Positions 1-4,782 of a stretch of 5,098 nucleotides of DNA are shown piece after piece. Where the stretch lies: assembly GCA_019746155.1 (NCBI GenBank), contig JAIESJ010000107.1, forward strand, positions 1-5,098, given 5' to 3'. The notes below the pieces were generated by a model, which was given only the letters and a program-made list of their open reading frames with translations, did no database searches and had not been told where the DNA came from. The DNA comes from Burkholderiales bacterium. GTDB taxonomy: Bacteria > Pseudomonadota > Gammaproteobacteria > Burkholderiales > SG8-41. The position numbers were made by a program, and so were the translations under genes. Within the stretch, counting starts at the first letter, position 1. The number at the start of each line of letters is the position of its first letter.

Positions 1-284
1 TGTTCACCCGCACCGTCGTCTATGGCATGGACCCGCAGACCGCGGTGAGCAGCCCGCGCTGGCTGCTGGGGCGCACCTGGGGGCAGGTGAGCGATACGCT
101 CAAGCTCGAGTCGCGCTTCGACACCGGCGTGGCGCAGGTGCTGACTCAATGGGGTCACGAAGTCGAGATTCTCAAGCCGTACGATGAGACCGTCGGCCAC
201 GCCGGCGCCATCGTGCGCCACCCGAACGGCGTATTCGAAGGCGGTGCCGATCCGCGCAGCGATGGCGCGGTCGCGGCTTTCTAA
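1..284 (+). CDS. ggt: Gamma-glutamyltransferase, C-terminal part (5' end outside window)
   Basis: The reading frame is open from base 3 to the TAA at 282-284 and gives 93 residues, the tail of the small (catalytic) subunit of the Ntn-hydrolase gamma-glutamyltransferase family. These enzymes cleave and transfer the gamma-glutamyl group of glutathione and related compounds, usually in the periplasm. Family hallmarks seen here are YGMDPQTAVSSPRW (corresponding to the usual GMNPQ.AV..PR segment), the LKLESRF segment, GHEVE, and the closing GHAGAIV...NGVFEGGADPRSDGAV block that ends most family members. The autocatalytic Thr, the large subunit and the signal peptide lie upstream of the window, so the exact subfamily cannot be told. 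The following gene on the same strand has its own promoter candidate and riboswitch, so co-transcription is not required. No convincing terminator follows the stop codon. Confidence 0.93.
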   Translation, partial: FTRTVVYGMDPQTAVSSPRWLLGRTWGQVSDTLKLESRFDTGVAQVLTQWGHEVEILKPYDETVGHAGAIVRHPNGVFEGGADPRSDGAVAAF

Positions 285-350
285 AGCAGAGAAAAGGTAA
301 CCGCCTTCAAGGTTTTTGGACTAACCCAATTTGCTCAGTTGAGTAGTGCG

Positions 351-367
351 GCACGCCGACGGCGTGC
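351..367. repeat. Perfect inverted repeat in the promoter of the Mn exporter
   Basis: GCACGCCG-A-CGGCGTGC is a perfect palindrome with 8-bp arms around A359. It ends directly before the candidate -10 hexamer at 368-373 and so fills the -35/-10 spacer, a position typical of a repressor site. As RNA it would form a 7-bp stem with a 3-nt loop, but no T-run follows, so it is not a standard terminator for the upstream ggt. The cognate protein is unknown. Confidence 0.5.
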
Positions 368-373
368 TAGAAT
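365..373 (+). promoter_or_regulatory. Candidate extended -10 promoter for the riboswitch transcript
   Basis: TGCTAGAAT contains the extended -10 dinucleotide TG, one spacer base, and TAGAAT (five of six matches to TATAAT). Initiation about 7 nt downstream would fall at 380-381, which is where the first paired base of the riboswitch P1 helix begins. No good -35 hexamer is seen at the right distance: TTGAGT at 339-344 is 23 nt away. This is compatible with an extended -10 promoter. The agreement with the riboswitch edge is the main support. Confidence 0.5.
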
Positions 374-380
374 TCGCGCT

Positions 381-484
381 GTCATTGGGGAGTAGCCGTC
401 CTCCTACAGGGGGAGAGCGCGTCAACACGCTTGACCATTCGGTCATGGCGCGCTCGATCAGCCGGATTTGGCGAGACCTTTGGC
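381..484 (+). promoter_or_regulatory. yybP-ykoY manganese riboswitch aptamer
   Basis: The leader has the two conserved internal-loop strands of this class: TTGGGGAGTAGC at 385-396 and GGCGAGACCTTTG at 470-482. In the known family these strands dock to form the Mn2+ site. P1 can be drawn as 381-388 with 477-484, containing two U-U mismatches at 385/480 and 386/479. Between the strands are a hairpin CCTCC/GGGGG (400-404/409-413, loop TACA), a perfect 7-bp helix GAGCGCG/CGCGCTC (415-421/449-455), and inside it a TGACC/GGTCA hairpin (432-436/441-445, loop ATTC). The GCC/GGC pair at 461-463/470-472 may close a small hairpin. Position directly upstream of a UPF0016 Mn exporter is a classic setting for this riboswitch. 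The fold was drawn by eye. The alignment to the family is confident, but the individual helix limits are less so. Confidence 0.9.
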
Positions 485-558
485 ATCAACGCACCGCTCA
501 GGGGTTGGGCGGCGTGTGTTGGTGTCATCGGTTCGAACGCCGCCCGACCCTCAAGGAC
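482..558 (+). promoter_or_regulatory. Riboswitch expression platform with RBS of the Mn exporter
   Basis: Two long helices are possible that cannot form together. Helix A pairs 482-494 with 514-526 (13 bp with several G-U pairs). Helix B pairs GGGTTGGGCGGCG at 502-514 with CGCCGCCCGACCC at 538-550 (13 bp, one G-U). Helix B ends just before the Shine-Dalgarno AAGGA at 553-557, which lies 5 nt before the ATG at 563. No U-run follows helix B, which argues for translational rather than transcriptional control. The P1 3' strand CCTT at 477-480 is complementary to AAGG at 553-556, with flanking pairs 475/558 and 482-483/551-552. It could therefore mask the RBS when P1 is open. Mn binding, which closes P1, would then free the RBS. 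The pairings are seen in the sequence, and the mechanism is inferred. Confidence 0.6.
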
Positions 559-562
559 AGTC

Positions 563-1132
563 ATGACTACCCCATTCCTGATTTCAACGCTGGTCGTTGC
601 CATTGCCGAGATCGGCGACAAAACCCAGTTGCTTTCGCTGATGCTCGCCGCGCGCTTTCGAAAACCCTTTCCCATCATCGTCGGCATCTTGTTTGCCACG
701 CTCGCCAATCATGCGCTCGCCGGGATGATAGGCGCATGGGTGAGCGCGCAGCTCAGCGCACAGACGCTGCGCTGGGCGCTGGCATTTTCGCTGTTCGCAA
801 TCGCGGCATGGACACTGAAACCCGACAAGCTCGATGCCGAAGTGAAGCCCGCCGGCCGCTATGGCGTGTTTATGTTCACCTTCGTTGTTTTCTTCATCGC
901 CGAGATCGGCGACAAGACGCAGATCGCGACGGTGGTGCTCGCCGCACAGTATCAGTCGCTCGCCGCGGTCGTGTTGGGCACCACGCTTGGCATGATGATC
1001 GCCAATGCGCCGGTGGTGCTCCTGGGCAGCGCCTTTTCGCGGCGCATCCCGCTCGCCTGGGTGCGCGCTGCAGCGGCATCGGTGTTCGCCGCGCTGGGCG
1101 TACTGGCGCTTTTCGTTCCCTATGGCGCCTGA
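563..1132 (+). CDS. TMEM165/GDT1 (UPF0016) family manganese exporter
   Basis: The protein has 189 aa, normal for the two-repeat bacterial family. Two copies of the family signature E-phi-G-D-K-T are present, at residues 16-21 (EIGDKT) and 114-119 (EIGDKT). Each lies in the first membrane helix of a three-helix repeat, with a basic and polar linker around 86-99. Six membrane segments can be seen. The acidic residues of the two motifs form the cation site in this family, which exports Mn2+ in bacteria (MneA in Vibrio) and moves Mn2+/Ca2+ in eukaryotic Golgi. The ATG at 563 is chosen because AAGGA stands 5 nt upstream and the protein then starts directly with the first membrane helix (MTTPFLISTL). 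The frame stays open upstream to an ATG at 431, but those codons are riboswitch sequence. Regulation by Mn through the preceding yybP-ykoY leader supports the exporter role. Transport direction is inferred from family and riboswitch. Confidence 0.93.
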   Translation: MTTPFLISTLVVAIAEIGDKTQLLSLMLAARFRKPFPIIVGILFATLANHALAGMIGAWVSAQLSAQTLRWALAFSLFAIAAWTLKPDKLDAEVKPAGRYGVFMFTFVVFFIAEIGDKTQIATVVLAAQYQSLAAVVLGTTLGMMIANAPVVLLGSAFSRRIPLAWVRAAAASVFAALGVLALFVPYGA

Positions 1133-1143
1133 GTGACGAAGAC

Positions 1144-1209
1144 CTAGAACTCCTGCCACTCGTCGCCGGGCTTGGCGGTGGCCACCTTGCGCACTTTCGG
1201 CGCAGCCGG
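1144..1209 (-). pseudogene. Possible orphan C-terminal tail of a methyl-accepting chemotaxis protein
   Basis: On the minus strand, the codons from 1209 down to the TAG at 1146-1144 read as an Ala/Pro/Lys-rich stretch (PAAPKVRKVATAKPG) ending in DEWQEF-stop. Many chemoreceptors end in just this way: a flexible basic/Pro-Ala linker followed by a pentapeptide of the type xWxxF (NWETF in E. coli Tar/Tsr) that docks the methyltransferase CheR. Codon use supports true coding origin, since 19 of 21 sense codons end in G or C. No receptor signalling domain lies upstream in this frame: before 1210 it becomes a shadow of the copper receptor gene. The piece would thus be the remnant of a lost or replaced gene. 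A chance match remains possible because only 21 codons are available. Confidence 0.42.
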
Positions 1210-1211
1210 CC

Positions 1212-3182
1212 TCAATCGAGCGCGATGCTCGCCTTGAGCCAGAAGCTGCGTCCCGGCTCGTTGACGCGCGTGGTCTGCATGTAGCCCGCGACCGCCGCGC
1301 CGGCGCGGCTCACGTGCTCGGCATAGATCCTGTCGAACACGTTGTCGATACCGGCGGTGACGAGCGCGCCCTGCTTCGGCCGGTAGCCGGCGTTAAGCGA
1401 AAATACCGAGAAACCCGGCGTCGGCCCGATGTCTTGGCCGACGATGCTGCCGTAGCCCGCGTGCACGCGGTCCTGCGCCGCCACCATCCGCGCGAGCGCC
1501 CCGAAGGACCAGGTTTTGTCGTCGTACTGCAGCCCCAGTCGCCCCTCGAGCGGCGGGATCTGCGCCAGCGGCACGCCGTCGGTGTCGTTGTTGCCGCGCA
1601 TCCAGGCGAGTGCGGCGCTGGCCTTCCAGCGGCGGCCGAGTGCGTAGCCGAGATCGGCCTCGGCGCCGTAGGTCGTGGCGTCGATGTTGCGCGCAGTGTT
1701 GTTGTTGCGCGTCAGGATGAAGTCGTCGATTTTCGTGTAGAAGCCCGACAGCGACGCGCGCCAGCGCTCGGCGGCGTAGATCGCGCCAGCGTCGAGCTGG
1801 TTGCCCTTCTCGGGCGCGAGATAGAAGTTGTTGTAGGTGCTGCGCTCCCACCAGTCGGCCGGCCGCTCGGCGCGCCCGAGCCCGACGTAGGTCGTGAGCG
1901 GCAGCGCGGCGACGTCATGCTCGTAGCGCAGGAAGGCGCCGCGTGTGCGGTTGGTCGTGCTGGAGAGCGCCCCCGAGCCGGTGGTCTTCTCGTTCTTGAC
2001 GTCGAGTGTGTCGAAGCGCAGACCGCCGACCAGACGGTCCTGCGCGCCGAGCGTGCGCGTCAGCTCGCCGAACACGCCGATATTCTCGAAGGTCATGTCC
2101 GGCGTGCGCGCGACGGAATTGATATCGGGCGCGGCCATCATGCTTTTCGCAGAGCGCAATGTGTGCCTGTTCTTCTGGTAATCGAGTCCGAGCGTGAGCG
2201 CGGTGGCGCCGGAGAGTGCGAGCTTGCCGGAGGCGCGCGCGCCTTCGGTCGTGCGGTCGGGGTTGTTGATCATATACATGGACGCCATGGGCTTGGCGCG
2301 CAGCGTGAAGTTGTCCATCACGTGGTCCACGTAATTGTGGAAAGCCTGAGCCTCGATTTTCTCGACCAGCGCCGAGATCTTCGTTCTTTCGAAGCGCAGA
2401 CCGTAGCTCGTGCGGTCGAACCTGGCGCCGTCCATGCCGCGGTCGGCATAGGCGGCTTCGCCGTTGCTGCGGTCCACGGAGAGTTCAAGGCGCGTGATCG
2501 CGTCCGGCGTCCAGCCGCCAAGCAGGCTGCCGCTCCAGCGGTTGTAGGCGGAATGTACCTTGCGCCCGTCGCCGTCCTCGTAGTCGTTGGCGGTTGTGCG
2601 AGTGACGATGGCGCGCACGTAGCCCGCGGGCGCACCCGCGGTCACGTCCGCCATGACGTCACTGCGACCGAAGCTGCCGAGTAGGAGGCCGCCGAAGGCG
2701 CGCACGCCCGCGGCGTCGAACCGCCGCGTCTTGCGTTCAAACAGTGCCGTGCCGGCGAGATTACCGCCGCCGTGGAGCACCGTCTGCGGCCCTTTCAGCA
2801 CGGTGATGCGGTCGTAGGACTCGGGGAAGACATAGGCCGTGGGCGGGTCCATGCGCATGCCGCAGCCGCCGAGGATACTCTCGCCGTCCATCAGCACGTT
2901 GAGCCGCGAGCCGGCCAGCCCGCGCAGCACGGGGTCGCCGTCGGTGCCGCCCTTGCGGATCACGCTGAAGCCCGGGATGTTCTTCAGGTAATCCGCGCCG
3001 TCGTGGGCCGGCACGGGCTGGCGCGGCGCTTTCGGGTCGGTGACCACGGTCAGCGGCTCCGACATGCGAGGCGCGGTGACGACCACTTCATCGAGCATCG
3101 GCGTGCTCTGCTCGGCGAGGATTGCGGTGGAAAGAGGGGTTGCCGCCACCAGCGGCAAAGCGCGGAGAAATAGGTTCTTCAT
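1212..3182 (-). CDS. oprC: TonB-dependent copper receptor (OprC/NosA family)
   Basis: This 656-aa outer-membrane beta-barrel is predicted to bind copper and import it into the periplasm with energy from TonB-ExbBD. Residues 1-23 form a signal peptide (MKN, hydrophobic core, cleavage after AILA). LDEVVVTA at about 30-37 resembles a TonB-box region. The plug follows to about 150 (GDPVLRGL, MDPPTAYVFPESYDRITVLKGPQ), then the barrel. The copper motif CxxxM...HxM known from Pseudomonas OprC is intact: C107 and M111 in GGCGMRMDPP, H287 and M289 in DHVMDNFTLR. The 180-residue gap between C and H equals that recalled for OprC (C143/H323). NosA, a relative, supplies copper for nitrous oxide reductase. 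The ATG at 3182 is preferred because AAAGGTGG lies 5 nt upstream and a clean signal peptide results. An in-frame ATG at 3203 would add seven residues and has no better RBS. The protein ends in -IALD, without the usual terminal aromatic residue. It is convergent with the Mn exporter and divergent from regB. Confidence 0.95.
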   Translation of the reverse strand: MKNLFLRALPLVAATPLSTAILAEQSTPMLDEVVVTAPRMSEPLTVVTDPKAPRQPVPAHDGADYLKNIPGFSVIRKGGTDGDPVLRGLAGSRLNVLMDGESILGGCGMRMDPPTAYVFPESYDRITVLKGPQTVLHGGGNLAGTALFERKTRRFDAAGVRAFGGLLLGSFGRSDVMADVTAGAPAGYVRAIVTRTTANDYEDGDGRKVHSAYNRWSGSLLGGWTPDAITRLELSVDRSNGEAAYADRGMDGARFDRTSYGLRFERTKISALVEKIEAQAFHNYVDHVMDNFTLRAKPMASMYMINNPDRTTEGARASGKLALSGATALTLGLDYQKNRHTLRSAKSMMAAPDINSVARTPDMTFENIGVFGELTRTLGAQDRLVGGLRFDTLDVKNEKTTGSGALSSTTNRTRGAFLRYEHDVAALPLTTYVGLGRAERPADWWERSTYNNFYLAPEKGNQLDAGAIYAAERWRASLSGFYTKIDDFILTRNNNTARNIDATTYGAEADLGYALGRRWKASAALAWMRGNNDTDGVPLAQIPPLEGRLGLQYDDKTWSFGALARMVAAQDRVHAGYGSIVGQDIGPTPGFSVFSLNAGYRPKQGALVTAGIDNVFDRIYAEHVSRAGAAVAGYMQTTRVNEPGRSFWLKASIALD

Positions 3183-3187
3183 TACGG

Positions 3188-3195
3188 CCACCTTT
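3188..3195 (-). promoter_or_regulatory. Ribosome binding site of the copper receptor
   Basis: On the minus strand AAAGGTGG lies 5 nt before the ATG at 3182. It decides the start in favour of the MKNLFLR form over the ATG at 3203, which the site would lie behind. Confidence 0.75.
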
Positions 3196-3276
3196 AAAAC
3201 CATGGTTGAACGCCAAAGGCCGACGGCTCATTCGCCGGCGGCTGATATGCGCGGCGTCGAGCGGCAGTGCATCGCG

Positions 3277-3282
3277 ATGATA
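3277..3282 (-). promoter_or_regulatory. Candidate -10 element for oprC
   Basis: On the minus strand TATCAT matches TATAAT at five of six positions, about 95 bp upstream of the oprC start. The -35 position (ATTCCC at 3300-3305) is a poor match, as at activator-dependent promoters, and the first RegA-like box begins directly beyond it at 3306. The box centre would be about 43 bp upstream of the predicted start of transcription near 3270. This is a weak call resting on one hexamer and the spacing. Confidence 0.27.
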
Positions 3283-3305
3283 ACGGCCTGCTTCGGCCTG
3301 GGAAT

Positions 3306-3320
3306 GCGGCATAACGCCGC
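3306..3320. promoter_or_regulatory. Putative RegA/PrrA box 1
   Basis: GCGGC-ATAAC-GCCGC is an inverted repeat with 5-bp arms and a 5-bp spacer that fits GCGNC-N5-GNCGC, the half-site pattern known for RegA/PrrA regulators. It abuts box 2 with no base between. As RNA it would also form a short hairpin, so a role at RNA level cannot be excluded. Confidence 0.5.
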
Positions 3321-3335
3321 GCGACGTTCCGTCGC
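3321..3335. promoter_or_regulatory. Putative RegA/PrrA box 2
   Basis: GCGAC-GTTCC-GTCGC also fits GCGNC-N5-GNCGC exactly. Its symmetry extends to 6-bp arms, GCGACG/CGTCGC, around TTC. It follows box 1 directly, so the two centres are 15 bp apart, about one and a half helical turns. Confidence 0.52.
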
Positions 3336-3423
3336 AGCCCGAAGGAGACCCGCAGGGAGAGTCTAAGGAGGGGGCACGCGAACACGTGCAGCCGGCGCGC
3401 GGATGAGTGCGGTATGTTGTCGT

Positions 3424-3438
3424 GCGGCAAATTGCCGC
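3424..3438. promoter_or_regulatory. Putative RegA/PrrA box 3, upstream of regB
   Basis: GCGGC-AAATT-GCCGC fits the same pattern and is symmetric over 7-bp arms (GCGGCAA/TTGCCGC) with an A/T-only centre. Its centre is 68 bp before the regB start codon, which is also the predicted transcription start. This suits an activator bound upstream of RNA polymerase and would allow autoregulation of regBA. Confidence 0.5.
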
Positions 3439-3486
3439 AGGTCCGGTTTTTGATCTTCGTCAACCAGCCAAGCTGCGCGGCGGCGG

Positions 3487-3492
3487 TAGAAT
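3487..3492 (+). promoter_or_regulatory. Candidate -10 of regBA; transcript may be leaderless
   Basis: TAGAAT matches the -10 consensus at five of six positions, and a start 7 nt further falls on G3499, the first base of the GTG start codon. No Shine-Dalgarno is available at a usable distance; AGG at 3494-3496 is only 2 nt from the GTG. No good -35 hexamer is present, in keeping with activator dependence. Confidence 0.42.
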
Positions 3493-3498
3493 CAGGCC

Positions 3499-4782
3499 GT
3501 GTCGACCGTTTTCGTGAACGCTCCCGCGCTGCTGCCAAGCTCCGTCGCAATCAACCTGCGGCGGCTTGTCGTGATCCGCGCCATAGCCATCGCCGGCCAA
3601 GCGGCGGCGGTGTGGGTGGCGGTGACGAACCTGCACATGGCGCTGCCGCTGCGCCCGCTGGTCGCGATTTTCGCCGCGATGGCGGTCGTGAACCTTCTGA
3701 GCTGGCTGTGGCTGAAGCTTGAGTTCGCTGTGCGCGAGGCGGGGCTTTTCGCCCAGCTCCTGCTCGACGCGGCGGCCCTCACGGGGTTGCTCTACTTCAG
3801 CGGCGGCGCGACCAACCCCTTCGTGATGTTGTACCTGTTGCCGCTCGCCTTCGCCGCCGCGGCGCTGCCCGGCCGGTATGCCTGGATCATGGCCGGCATG
3901 AGCACGGCGGGCTATACCTGCCTCATGTTCTATTACGTCCCGCTGCCGCACAGTCCCGGCGTCCACGCCGATGATTTCGGTCTGCACGTGCTCGGCATGT
4001 GGCTCGGCTTCGTCATGAGCGCGGGGCTGATCGCCGGCTTCGCCGTGCGCATGAGCGCGACGGTGCGTGATCGTGACCGCATGCTCGCCGGGCTGCGCGA
4101 GCAGGAGCTGCGTGCCGAGCGTGTGCTCGCGCTCGGCACGCTCGCCGCGGGTGCGGCGCATGAGCTCGGCACGCCGCTTTCCACCATGGCCGTGCTGGTC
4201 AAGGACATGGAGCCGGACAAACCCATGCCCGGCGAGAAGCTCGGGATCCTGCGCAGCCAGATTTCCCGCTGCAAGGAGATACTGTCTTCGCTCTCGGCCG
4301 CCGCCGGGCAAGTGCGCGCCGAGTCCGGCACGAGCCTTGCGCTCGACGCCTGGCTCGGGGATATCATGCGCAAATGGGTCGCCGTGCGCCCGGGCGTGAA
4401 GCCGCGCTGGCGCTTTGCCGGCAAGCAGCCTGCGCCGCGCATCGTCGCCGAGCAGACGTTGTCGCAGGCGATCACGAACCTGCTCAACAACGCTGCCGAC
4501 GCCTCGCCGGAGGCGGTCGAAATCGAAGGGCGCTGGAGCGAGGACACGCTCACGCTCGAAATCGCCGATCGCGGCCCCGGGCTCGCGCCGGAGGTGCAGA
4601 AGAGCGCGGGCGAGCCCTTCATCACGACCAAAGGCGAGGGGCTCGGTCTTGGCCTGTTTCTCGCCTATACCACGCTTACCCGGCTGGGCGGCGAGGTGCG
4701 GCTGCTTGCGCGCGAGGGCGGCGGCGGGGTGTTGTGCCGCTTGCGGCTTCCGCTCGCGCCGCTCAGGGTGAACGGATCATGA
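3499..4782 (+). CDS. regB: RegB/PrrB/RoxS-type redox sensor histidine kinase
   Basis: This 427-aa inner-membrane kinase is predicted to sense redox state or the quinone pool and to control the phosphorylation of the RegA-type regulator encoded next. About six membrane segments lie between residues 22 and 184. The heptapeptide GGxxNPF, linked to quinone sensing in RegB, is present as GGATNPF at 102-108. The H-box ALGTLAAGAAHELGTPL carries the phospho-acceptor H221. C258 in SRCKEIL corresponds to the redox-active cysteine of RegB (Cys265 in Rhodobacter). The ATPase domain shows the N-box NLLNNAADAS (325-334), DRGPG (357-361), and PFITTKGEGLGLGLF (373-387). GTG at 3499 is the first possible start after an in-frame TAG at 3487. 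A second GTG at 3514 is possible, and neither has a good RBS. The stop codon overlaps the ATG of regA. No senC/Sco gene lies between them, unlike in Rhodobacter. Confidence 0.93.
   Translation: MSTVFVNAPALLPSSVAINLRRLVVIRAIAIAGQAAAVWVAVTNLHMALPLRPLVAIFAAMAVVNLLSWLWLKLEFAVREAGLFAQLLLDAAALTGLLYFSGGATNPFVMLYLLPLAFAAAALPGRYAWIMAGMSTAGYTCLMFYYVPLPHSPGVHADDFGLHVLGMWLGFVMSAGLIAGFAVRMSATVRDRDRMLAGLREQELRAERVLALGTLAAGAAHELGTPLSTMAVLVKDMEPDKPMPGEKLGILRSQISRCKEILSSLSAAAGQVRAESGTSLALDAWLGDIMRKWVAVRPGVKPRWRFAGKQPAPRIVAEQTLSQAITNLLNNAADASPEAVEIEGRWSEDTLTLEIADRGPGLAPEVQKSAGEPFITTKGEGLGLGLFLAYTTLTRLGGEVRLLAREGGGGVLCRLRLPLAPLRVNGS

Larger units (their letters stand above)
3183..3498. other. Divergent intergenic region between oprC and regBA
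   Basis: These 316 bases separate two divergent genes, and no convincing coding sequence was found in either direction. Short open frames here give Arg-rich, low-complexity translations and overlap both flanking genes. The region holds three 15-bp inverted repeats (annotated separately) and a direct repeat CGGCCTG-CTT-CGGCCTG at 3284-3300 with a 10-bp period. It also holds GCGGC-N5-GCGGC at 3251-3265, an inverted repeat GCACG/CGTGC at 3374-3378/3385-3389, and a purine-rich stretch at 3341-3374 in which AAGGAG occurs twice. The density of symmetric sites suggests a control region for both genes. Confidence 0.7.

Noticed and set aside
299..317. Intrinsic terminator after ggt (AACC...GGTT followed by T5)
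   Set aside because: The stem is only about 4 bp with a weak loop, and the T-run overlaps the stem, so it is not convincing.
538..552. Helix B of the Mn leader as an intrinsic transcription terminator
   Set aside because: The strong GC stem is followed by TCAAGGAC and not a T-run, so translational control is the better reading.
431..562. Upstream extension of the Mn exporter frame to the ATG at 431
   Set aside because: These codons are the riboswitch aptamer and expression platform. The ATG at 563 has a proper Shine-Dalgarno and begins directly with the first membrane helix of the family.
1177..1186. GGTGGCCACC palindrome as a bidirectional terminator between the convergent genes
   Set aside because: There is no loop and no T-run on either side. 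It also falls inside the chemoreceptor-like codons, where such a string is expected from GGT-GGC and GCC-ACC codons.
346..1284. 312-codon plus-strand open frame
   Set aside because: It runs through the riboswitch and overlaps the Mn exporter in another frame. The translation is Arg/His/Cys-rich with no family resemblance.
1314..2684. Long 456-codon plus-strand open frame
   Set aside because: It is fully antisense to the copper receptor. Its Arg/Val/Ala-rich, repetitive composition is typical of a shadow frame in high-GC DNA, and it has no recognisable domain.
3194..3550. Possible small minus-strand gene upstream of oprC
   Set aside because: It overlaps the regB start, is Arg/Ser-rich without a domain, has no RBS of note, and contains the inverted repeats. 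I also looked here for a DUF2946-type partner of copper receptors and found none.
3460..4311. 283-codon minus-strand open frame
   Set aside because: It is antisense to regB, with a His/Arg/Glu-rich composition lacking any domain, and it is explained as a codon-bias shadow.
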